Below the pieces are notes generated by a model that saw only the letters and a list, made by a program, of their open reading frames with translations, was not told the origin of the DNA and did not search any database. The translations under genes and the position numbers were made by a program. A stretch of 6,713 nucleotides of DNA from JAAYLC01 sp964636665 (GTDB taxonomy: Bacteria > Bacteroidota > Bacteroidia > Flavobacteriales > Flavobacteriaceae): assembly GCA_964636665.1 (NCBI GenBank), contig CAZWVT010000078.1, positions 1 to 6,713 of the forward strand, read 5' to 3'. Below, piece after piece: positions 1-6,226 of this stretch (positions are counted from its first letter, which is position 1; each line of letters starts with the position of its first letter).

Positions 1-342
1 AACATTCTTCAAATCAATGCAAACGAATCGCTATTGAAACAAGCTTTTCAAAACCTTCTGATAAATGCCGTTCATTATGCCGATAACCGGAAAGCTAAAA
101 TTACTTTTAAAAGCATTGACGACAAACTAATCATTTACATTTCAAATACCGGAAAAACCCTGTCGAAAGAAGAAGAAAAATACTTGTTTTCTCATTTTTT
201 CAGAGGTGAGAATGCTCAAAACCGAAAAGGTTTCGGTATCGGACTAATGCTTTCGCAAAGAATTTTTGATATCCATCAAGCGAAAATTTTCTACCACTCG
301 AAGAATCACAGCAAAAATATTTTTGAAATAAGGTTTAATTAA
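1..342 (+). CDS. Sensor histidine kinase, C-terminal ATPase domain (5' partial)
   Basis: This is the last 113 residues of a two-component sensor kinase, open at the left edge, so the sensor, membrane and phospho-accepting histidine regions are not visible. The HATPase_c boxes appear in order. The N box is at about residues 12-28 (QNLLINA, Mg-ATP-binding asparagine N22). A G1-like box, ISNTG, is at 47-51. The F box is at 62-69 (LFSHFFRG) and the G2 box at 77-82 (GFGIGL). The usual G1 aspartate is replaced by asparagine (N49), as I recall seeing in other Bacteroidota kinases. The in-frame TTG at 34 is internal to the N box and is not a start. The kinase would phosphorylate a response regulator, presumably encoded just upstream off the window. 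Its place 135 bp before a metal-efflux operon suggests that it senses a metal or envelope stress and controls that operon; the ligand is unknown. Confidence 0.9.
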   Translation, partial: NILQINANESLLKQAFQNLLINAVHYADNRKAKITFKSIDDKLIIYISNTGKTLSKEEEKYLFSHFFRGENAQNRKGFGIGLMLSQRIFDIHQAKIFYHSKNHSKNIFEIRFN

Positions 343-397
343 ATTTCTATAATCGCTCAGGTCCATTTATTTCAGATTCTTAAAAAAACCATCATTT

Positions 398-435
398 CTT
401 AAGCCAATTTTTAACGGCTTTAAGTCATTTTTAAG
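398..435 (+). promoter_or_regulatory. Candidate OmpR/PmrA-type response-regulator binding site
   Basis: Seen directly: a perfect direct repeat TTTAAG-N5-TTTAAG at 419-424 and 430-435, an 11-bp period. Two further related elements lie upstream: CTTAAG at 398-403, 21 bp before the first repeat, and TTTAAC at 410-415, 20 bp before the second. Winged-helix response regulators of the OmpR/PhoB family bind as head-to-tail dimers to direct repeats about 11 bp apart, and the enterobacterial PmrA box has the form YTTAAK-N5-YTTAAK. The site ends 42 bp before the channel start codon, where an activator would sit. That a partner of the upstream kinase binds here is inference, and AT-rich DNA yields TTTAA by chance. 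Confidence 0.4.
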
Positions 436-446
436 GTCGGTTTGAA

Positions 447-454
447 CACATTTG
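447..454 (+). promoter_or_regulatory. Weak Bacteroidota -7 promoter element (tentative)
   Basis: CACATTTG matches the Bacteroidota -7 consensus TAnnTTTG at five of six fixed positions. There is no TTG at the expected -33 spacing. That would fit a promoter depending on an activator bound at the adjacent TTTAAG repeats, but the match alone is weak. Transcription would begin near 460, giving a short leader of under 20 bases. Confidence 0.22.
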
Positions 455-477
455 TCAGGTCTAAAAAAGCTTAGAAT

Positions 478-1749
478 ATGATTAGGTCTGCTGTTTTATG
501 TGTATTGCTATTATACTATACGGATTTGTGTGCACAAGAAATAATTGAGCTTTCCAAAGTCGAAGCCGAAACGATTTTCTTAGAACAAAACCTCCGACTT
601 CTATCAGAAAAACTTGAAATTGAAAGTCAGCAAGCCGAAGTCATTCAAGCGCGTTTATGGCCAAATCCTGAATTTTCTGTCGGAGAAATCAACTTATGGG
701 AAAACAATACAATAGAACCTTCGCCTCCATTTTTCAATAATTTTGGAAGAAATCAACAGGTTGCATTTGAAATTAATCAGCTCATACAAACAGCAGGGAA
801 ACGAAAAAAGCGCATCGCACTTGAAGAAATCGATGTTTCTAAAAGTGAGCAATTTTTTGAAAAAATTTTGAGAAATTTAAAGCTCGAACTTCGGCTTCTT
901 CTCACAGAATTGCAATATCTCAAACTGTCTAAAGACATTCACCAAAATTTATTGACCAATCTTTCTACATTGCTTCGAGCTTTTGAAAATCAAATGCAGT
1001 TGGGCCATCTTTCCAGAGCGACATTCGCGAGACTCAAAGCAGAAGAGTTACAAATCCAAAAAAAGATTTTAGAATTAGACCGATTTACCGACGATATTCA
1101 GAAAGAGTTGAGACTTTTAATGCGTTTTCCTCCAACGATACAATTAGTTATTACGGATGAAAAATTCAATACCCAAATACCTGATTTGGAAAACCATTCC
1201 TTGCTTCAAATTTTTGATAATGCTAAAGAAAACCGCCCCGATTATCAATTGGCACTATTAGAAGAAACTTATTCCGAAAATCAATTGAAATATGAAAAAG
1301 CCATAAGAATTCCTGATGTTGAATTTGGAATTACATACGACCGCAACGGAAGCACAATGCTCGATTTTGTAGGAGTGGGAATGTCATTTGAACTGCCGAT
1401 TTTCAACAGAAACAAAGGGAATATTCTTCAGGCTCAAATAAATATTGAAAAAGCCGAAATAGAAAGAGAACAAACTGAACTGGAAATCCAAAATCAGGTT
1501 TATTTATCATATCAAGTACTCCGGCAGGCATTGGATTTTTATCATTCAATTGATGAAAACTATGAGAGAGAATTGGATAATTTACTAGAGAATTACACCC
1601 GAAATTTTAGCTCAAAAAATCTGAGTCTTCTGGAATATATCGATTTTTTAGATACGTATTTAACCAATAAAATCATCCTTCTTGATGCCCAAAAGGAAAT
1701 AGAAATCAAAAGAGAAGAATTCTATCATGTTTTAGGTTATGAGTTATAA
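478..1749 (+). CDS. TolC/CusC-family outer-membrane efflux channel of a metal RND pump
   Basis: This 423-residue protein should form the trimeric outer-membrane duct of the efflux pump, receiving metal ions from the adaptor and pump. An N-terminal signal peptide (about residues 1-19) ends in LCAQ, with predicted cleavage after alanine. It is followed by two long helical OEP repeats rich in Glu, Lys, Leu and Gln (about 25-210 and 240-420). Family-like stretches are WPNPEFSVGEINLW (about 62-75) and VGMSFELPIFNRNKGNI, the conserved strand and turn at the start of the second repeat. The length fits CusC/CzcC relatives. The start is fixed by an in-frame TAG at 472-474, so ATG 478 is the first possible start; no clear Shine-Dalgarno is seen, as is normal in Bacteroidota. 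It is the first gene of the operon, and its end overlaps or abuts the adaptor start, which suggests translational coupling. The family call is firm; the metal is not known. Confidence 0.93.
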   Translation: MIRSAVLCVLLLYYTDLCAQEIIELSKVEAETIFLEQNLRLLSEKLEIESQQAEVIQARLWPNPEFSVGEINLWENNTIEPSPPFFNNFGRNQQVAFEINQLIQTAGKRKKRIALEEIDVSKSEQFFEKILRNLKLELRLLLTELQYLKLSKDIHQNLLTNLSTLLRAFENQMQLGHLSRATFARLKAEELQIQKKILELDRFTDDIQKELRLLMRFPPTIQLVITDEKFNTQIPDLENHSLLQIFDNAKENRPDYQLALLEETYSENQLKYEKAIRIPDVEFGITYDRNGSTMLDFVGVGMSFELPIFNRNKGNILQAQINIEKAEIEREQTELEIQNQVYLSYQVLRQALDFYHSIDENYERELDNLLENYTRNFSSKNLSLLEYIDFLDTYLTNKIILLDAQKEIEIKREEFYHVLGYEL

Positions 1750-2199
1750 TCCAATGAAAAAGTCTATGAAAACACACATTGTTCTTATTGTTATTTTACT
1801 TATTAGTGTTGGTTGCCAACAGCCCGAAGAAGAAAAATCTATCACAAAAGAAGTTTTCTGTCTGAACGAAAACATGAGAGATAGCGGAGCCATCGTTTCT
1901 GTCAAAAAACAACCGGTTATCGAAAAAATCCATCTTACCGGAAACATCGAATCCAATTCAGACCAAGTTGTTCACTTTATAAGTTTAGTGGACGGAATTA
2001 TTTCCAGAACATTTTTTTCATTAGGAGATTACGTAACCAAAGGTCAAGTTTTAGCAGAAATGCAAAGTACGGAGTTAAGCTCTTTGCAAGCTTCATCACA
2101 GACATTACAAGCACAGTTGGAAGTAGCGCAAGTAGCAGTAAAATCCACAGAACAATTATTTGAAGACGGGATTGCTTCACAAAAAGAAGTCGTTGAAGC
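1739..2199 (+). CDS. CusB/CzcB-type RND adaptor lipoprotein, 5' part (cut by assembly gap)
   Basis: This is the N-terminal part of the periplasmic adaptor (membrane fusion protein) linking pump and channel. Three in-frame ATGs are possible: 1739 overlaps the channel stop by 11 bases, 1754 lies 4 bases after it, and 1766 is third. I favour 1754, which gives a compact MKK start before a hydrophobic stretch and a lipobox (ISVGC, cysteine at codon 26 counted from 1739). The mature protein is thus probably a lipoprotein anchored in a membrane. After a CzcB-like segment (VFCLNENM) come the first beta-barrel strand (LTGNIESN), the first half of the lipoyl domain (SLGDYVTKGQVLAEM) and the ascending helix of the hairpin. 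The reading frame runs into 100 Ns at 2200. The continuation is the fragment at 2300-3042; joined, the two give 382 codons counted from 1739. Any frame read past the Ns in this register is an artefact. Confidence 0.88.
2145..2199 (+). repeat. 55-bp contig-end duplication, left copy
   Basis: This stretch is identical over all 55 bases to 2300-2354, on the other side of the N run. It encodes TEQLFEDGIASQKEVVEA in the adaptor hairpin. It is best explained as the shared overlap of two contigs that a scaffolder failed to merge, not as a biological repeat. Confidence 0.95.
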
Positions 2200-2299
2200 N
2201 NNNNNNNNNNNNNNNNNNNNNNNNNNNNNNNNNNNNNNNNNNNNNNNNNNNNNNNNNNNNNNNNNNNNNNNNNNNNNNNNNNNNNNNNNNNNNNNNNNN
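2200..2299. other. Assembly gap of exactly 100 N
   Basis: Exactly 100 undetermined bases lie inside the adaptor gene. The round number is a typical scaffold placeholder and need not reflect real missing DNA. The flanks share an exact 55-bp duplication, so the contigs very probably overlap and nothing is missing. Confidence 0.98.
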
Positions 2300-2354
2300 C
2301 CACAGAACAATTATTTGAAGACGGGATTGCTTCACAAAAAGAAGTCGTTGAAGC
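2300..2354 (+). repeat. 55-bp contig-end duplication, right copy
   Basis: This is the exact copy of 2145-2199, beginning at the first base after the N run. Removing it together with the Ns deletes 155 bases (2 mod 3), which is the shift needed to put the right-hand coding frame in register with the left-hand one. Confidence 0.95.
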
Positions 2355-3042
2355 ACAAAACAATTTGCAAGTTTTACAATCAGAAAAGGCGCGAATTGAA
2401 TCAAACTTACAATTTTTCAGTGCACATCCGACGAAGAATGTGTTTCAAATAAAAGCCCCTGCTTCGGGAATTATTACAGCCAAAAACATAACCTCAGGGA
2501 CGACGGTTACCGAAGGTGGAGAAGCACTTTTCTCCATTACAGACTTGAGTACGGTTTGGGCTATGGTCAATATTTATGCTACGGAAATCGCTTACATACA
2601 TTCAGGAATGGAAGCGGAAATAAAGACACTTTCTTATCCTGATGAAGTTTTCCACGGCAAAATAGAAGTGGTTTCCCAAATTTTAGATCCGGAAGCTCGT
2701 GTTGTAAAAGCTCGAATTGTATTAGACAATGAGGATTTAAAACTAAAACCGGGAATGTTGGCTGATATAAGTGTGATAAAAACTACGGGGAATGAAGAAG
2801 TTTCCGTTCCCACCTCGTCAATGATTTTTTTTAACAATAGAAACTACATTTTAGTCTATAACAGCGACTGCCTAATTGAAACTCGAGAAGTTAAAATTTT
2901 GACCGAAAACAACGGAACGACTTATATAGAAAATGGATTGCACGAAAACGAAAAAATCATCACTCAGAACCAATTACTGATATTCGAAGAATTAAGCAGT
3001 TTGAAAACCAAGAAAATGTTTGTGACCGACAATCAGATTTGA
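2300..3042 (+). CDS. CusB/CzcB-type RND adaptor, 3' part (continues 1739-2199)
   Basis: The coding frame after the gap starts at 2302 and repeats the left fragment's TEQLFEDGIASQKEVVEA. It then carries the rest of the helical hairpin (QNNLQVLQSEKARIESNL). Next come the second half of the lipoyl domain (FQIKAPASGIITAKNITSG), the beta-barrel domain with the family-like ITDLSTVWAMVNIYATEIA and LKLKPGMLADI, and a membrane-proximal C-terminal domain (about 2800-3030). The TTG at 2365 is an internal leucine codon, not a start. With the 155-base redundancy removed the gene has 382 codons from 1739, or 377 from 1754, normal for this family. The product would dock on the periplasmic face of the RND pump and on the tip of the channel. 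The pump gene follows after 73 bp. No frameshift or stop remains after joining, so I regard the gene as intact in the organism. Confidence 0.88.
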
Positions 3043-3115
3043 TTGTTTTTTAAGTGTCATAATAAAATTCTATAAAGAATAAATCTAAAAATCACGATTA
3101 ACAGCTAATAGTATT
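3043..3115 (+). other. 73-bp spacer between adaptor and pump genes
   Basis: This AT-rich spacer has no ORF, no U-tract hairpin and no TAnnTTTG promoter match. A single TTTAAG sits at 3049-3054 without a partner 11 bp away. The three efflux genes are therefore probably co-transcribed, with the pump translated from its own weak, non-Shine-Dalgarno start. Confidence 0.5.
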
Positions 3116-6100
3116 ATGCAGAAGTTTGTACAAAACATTGTAGCTTTTTCCATAAAAAACTCCATTATTATATTTTTCCTAACCGGATTATTAGTTGTTT
3201 TTGGTTTATTTAGTCTGAAAAACACTCCCATTGAAGCATTTCCTGACGTAACAAATACGCGTGCAAGAATCATTACCCAATGGTCCGGAAGAAGTGCCGA
3301 GGAAATTGAAAAATTTATAACGCTTCCGATTATGAAAGAGATGAATACCATCCCAAAAAAATCGGATGTTCGTTCAATTTCTCTTTTTGGTTTATCGGTC
3401 GTCACCGTTATTTTCGATGATAATGTAGATGATTTTTACGCACAACAATACGCATCCAACAGGCTTCAAGGTATCGATTTGCCGGAAAGAGCCGAAGCAA
3501 GCATTGAGCCGCCTTATGGTGCTACGGGCGAGATTTTTCGATACGTCATCAGAAGTTCGAAGCCTATTAAAGAAGTTACTGCTATTCAAGATTGGGTGAT
3601 TGAAAGGGAACTGGTTGCCGTTCCCGGAGTAGCAGATATTGTAAGTTTCGGTGGAGAAGAAAAAACTTATGAAATCAAAATAAATCCGACAGAGTTAGCA
3701 AATTACGACTTATCGCCTTTGGATGTTTATGAAGCTGTTTCAAAAAGCAACATCAACGTAGGCGGAGATATCATAGAAAAAGGAGCGCAAGCTTATGTGG
3801 TAAGAGGAGTCGGACTTTTGGAAAGTACCGAAGACATCGAAAACATTTTAATTGAGGTTCGAGGGCACACTCCCATTTTAGTCAAACACGTTGCCAAAGT
3901 CGAAGTATCGGCCAAGCCCAGATTGGGGCAAGTAGGTTTGCAAGACGAAAGTGATTTGGTACAAGGAATCGTCATCATGCTTCGCGGTGAAAATCCCGGA
4001 GATGTTATTCCGAGGCTCAAAGAAAAAATTGACGAATTAAACAAGAGAATCCTTCCCGATGATGTAAAAATCGAACCTTTTATAGACCGAACCGAATTGG
4101 TAAATGCAACTGTAAACACCGTAGCAAAAAATTTGGTAGAAGGCATTCTTCTTGTTTCTATTATCGTATTTATATTTTTATACGATTGGCGAACAACTTT
4201 AATCGTAGCTTCCGTTATTCCGCTTTCGTTTTTATTTGCTATCATCATGTTACGCATCCAAGGGTTGCCTGCCAATTTAATCTCGATGGGCGCTATTGAT
4301 TTCGGATTGTTATTAAAAGGAACTCTGGTAATCGTCGAAAGCGTATTTGTGGCAATGGAAAAAAGCGCCAAAAAATTGGGCATGCCCGTATTCAACAAAA
4401 TGTCTAAATCCGGATTAATTAAAAAAAGTGCCGGAAGCGTAGCAGGATATATCTTTTTTGCACAAATTATTCTCATCGTAGCATTAATCCCAATTTTTTC
4501 ATTTCAGAAAGTTGAAGGCAAAATGTTCTCTCCTTTAGCATTTACATTAGGTTATGCATTGTTAGGCTCCTTGATTTTAAGCTTCACATACGTACCTGCT
4601 TTATGTAGAATATTGCTTCGAAAAAATATCGTGGAAAGAGAGAATTTTATTTCTCGAAATTTTAAAACCGGTATGTACAAATTGTTTTTGTGGAGTTCGA
4701 CTCATAAAAAATCTATTATTGCCGGTTTTTTGATTTTGTTGTCAGTTTGCGGAATCGGTTTTATGAACTACGGATCGGAATTCATTCCAAAACTTAACGA
4801 AGGTGCGTTGTATGTACGAGCTACCCTTCCAAATAGTGTAAACTTAAAAGAATCTACACGTTTGGCCGAAGAAATGAAAGCTAAAATTCGCAGTTTTGAA
4901 GAAGTGAAATTTGTTTTAAACCAAGTCGGGCGTCCCAATGACGGCACCGACCCTACCGGATTTTTCAATATTGAATTCCATATTCAATTGCATCCGGAAA
5001 AAGAATGGAAAAGGAAGTGGTCTAAAGACGATTTAACCGAAGCAATGCGGACAAAATTACAAACTTATCCCGGCGTGGTTTTCGGATTCAGCCAACCGAT
5101 TCAAGACAATGTTGAAGAATATGTAGCCGGTGTAAAAAGTTCATTGGTCGTTAAAATTTTTGGTAATGATTTATTCCAACTTGAAGATTATGCCGATCAA
5201 GTTGCCGAAGTTCTCAACCAAGTTGGCGGAATAGAAGATTTGAATGTTTATCGGAATATTGGACTACCCGAACTTCGGATTCAACTTCACGATCACAAAA
5301 TGGCACGCTACGGAGTGGATATGGCAAACGCACAAGCAGTTGTTGAAATGGCAATCGGCGGACGCGCAGCAACCACGTTTTATGAAGACGACCGTATGTT
5401 TGATGTCCGAATTCGCTTTAAAAAAGAATACAGAGACGACGACAAAAAAATCGGTAACATTTTAATTCCTACTGCTTCGGGAGTTAAAATCCCTTTAAAA
5501 GAAATTGCAACTATCAGTTATATCACCGGACCGACATTTATTTACCGTGAAGGAAGCAGCAGGTACATTGCCGTTGGTTTCAGTGTAGAAGGCAGAGATT
5601 TGGGAAGCGCCATTGCAGAAGCCAAAACCAAAGTAGAAAACGAAACCGATATTCCCGAAGAAAACAAAATCGTATGGGCAGGTGAATTTGAAAGCAAAGA
5701 ACGCGCTACTGCACAATTGGCTGTCATTGTTCCTGCAGTTTTACTATTAATTTTATTTTTGCTTTATTTCAATTTTGGAACTATAAAAGACACACTTATT
5801 GCTGCAAGTACAATTCCTTATGCGTTTATCGGCGGATTTATATCGTTGTGGTTAACCGGTACGGTATTCGGAATTTCAGCCGGAATCGGGTTTATCATTC
5901 TTTTCGGAGTAAACACGATTAACAGTATTATTTTAATTGCCGTTATGCGAGATAACCTGCGTAAAATGAACTTAAAAGAAGCTATTAGAAAAGGAGTTCA
6001 TGACCGAATCAGACCGATAATCATGATTGCATTAATGGGTTCCTTAGGCTTATTGCCGGCAGCTTTGTCAACCGGAATGGGATCTGAAATTCAGAAGCCA

Positions 6101-6211
6101 TTAGCCATTATGATTGTTGGCGGTCTTTTGATATGTATGGTTTTGTCGCTTACCGTTTTGCCACAAGTATTTTATTGGGCATATCGAAAAAAGGAAAACA
6201 TAAATGAATAA
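3116..6211 (+). CDS. CzcA/CusA-family heavy-metal efflux RND pump
   Basis: This 1031-residue inner-membrane transporter should export divalent or monovalent metal ions using the proton gradient, as the motor of the three-part pump. The RND layout is complete. TM1 is at about 13-34, followed by PIEAFPDVTNTRA (38-50) and the first periplasmic porter half. TM2-TM6 lie at about 343-497 and TM7 at 533-553. The second porter half contains the CzcA-like FSQPI (658-662), and TM8-TM12 run from about 868 to 1019. The TM4 motif reads DFGLLLKGTLVIVES (395-409). D395 and E408 align with the essential CzcA D402 and E415, but K401 replaces the third key acid, D408. The methionine at the site I align with CusA M573 is a valine here (YVRATLP), arguing against a classical Cu/Ag pump. 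ATG 3116 gives a normal N-terminus. The gene ends in tandem TAA stops 15 bp from convergent miaE. The family is certain; the substrate is unresolved. Confidence 0.95.
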   Translation: MQKFVQNIVAFSIKNSIIIFFLTGLLVVFGLFSLKNTPIEAFPDVTNTRARIITQWSGRSAEEIEKFITLPIMKEMNTIPKKSDVRSISLFGLSVVTVIFDDNVDDFYAQQYASNRLQGIDLPERAEASIEPPYGATGEIFRYVIRSSKPIKEVTAIQDWVIERELVAVPGVADIVSFGGEEKTYEIKINPTELANYDLSPLDVYEAVSKSNINVGGDIIEKGAQAYVVRGVGLLESTEDIENILIEVRGHTPILVKHVAKVEVSAKPRLGQVGLQDESDLVQGIVIMLRGENPGDVIPRLKEKIDELNKRILPDDVKIEPFIDRTELVNATVNTVAKNLVEGILLVSIIVFIFLYDWRTTLIVASVIPLSFLFAIIMLRIQGLPANLISMGAIDFGLLLKGTLVIVESVFVAMEKSAKKLGMPVFNKMSKSGLIKKSAGSVAGYIFFAQIILIVALIPIFSFQKVEGKMFSPLAFTLGYALLGSLILSFTYVPALCRILLRKNIVERENFISRNFKTGMYKLFLWSSTHKKSIIAGFLILLSVCGIGFMNYGSEFIPKLNEGALYVRATLPNSVNLKESTRLAEEMKAKIRSFEEVKFVLNQVGRPNDGTDPTGFFNIEFHIQLHPEKEWKRKWSKDDLTEAMRTKLQTYPGVVFGFSQPIQDNVEEYVAGVKSSLVVKIFGNDLFQLEDYADQVAEVLNQVGGIEDLNVYRNIGLPELRIQLHDHKMARYGVDMANAQAVVEMAIGGRAATTFYEDDRMFDVRIRFKKEYRDDDKKIGNILIPTASGVKIPLKEIATISYITGPTFIYREGSSRYIAVGFSVEGRDLGSAIAEAKTKVENETDIPEENKIVWAGEFESKERATAQLAVIVPAVLLLILFLLYFNFGTIKDTLIAASTIPYAFIGGFISLWLTGTVFGISAGIGFIILFGVNTINSIILIAVMRDNLRKMNLKEAIRKGVHDRIRPIIMIALMGSLGLLPAALSTGMGSEIQKPLAIMIVGGLLICMVLSLTVLPQVFYWAYRKKENINE

Positions 6212-6226
6212 TAAAACAAAAATATT

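Larger units (their letters stand above)
343..477 (+). other. Intergenic control region between kinase and efflux operon
   Basis: This 135-bp AT-rich stretch holds no ORF. Its right half carries repeated TTAA-centred elements and a weak promoter-like match, listed separately. No convincing terminator follows the kinase: a short inverted pair, CTTAA (379-383) and TTAAG (399-403), has only five A/T-rich pairs and no U-tract. Read-through from the kinase into the efflux genes is therefore possible alongside any internal promoter. Confidence 0.6.

Noticed and set aside
379..403. CTTAA...TTAAG inverted pair as a terminator after the kinase
   Set aside because: It has only five mostly A/T pairs around a 15-base loop, with no following T-run. 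The TTAAG arm is better seen as one of the repeated half-sites.
404..418. GCC...GGC hairpin in the leader region
   Set aside because: A three-pair stem with a 9-nt A/T loop is expected by chance and lies upstream of any likely transcription start.
2145..2354. Biological tandem duplication or mobile-element target repeat around the gap
   Set aside because: The copies are identical, end exactly at the N boundaries, and their length is not a multiple of three inside a coding gene. No terminal inverted repeats or transposase sequence is present.
2300..2452. Apparent C-terminus of the adaptor when the left frame is read through the Ns to 2452
   Set aside because: The register across an arbitrary 100-N gap is meaningless. 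The true frame after the gap is the one carrying the lipoyl and barrel motifs to 3042.
3049..3054. Single TTTAAG before the pump gene as a second regulator site
   Set aside because: There is no partner half-site 11 bp away and no promoter-like element downstream, so it is chance in AT-rich DNA.
3793..4476. Long antisense open frame (227 codons) opposite the pump gene
   Set aside because: It lies wholly within the strongly recognisable RND coding sequence, shows no domain-like composition and has no support from context. It is a shadow of the pump's codon use.
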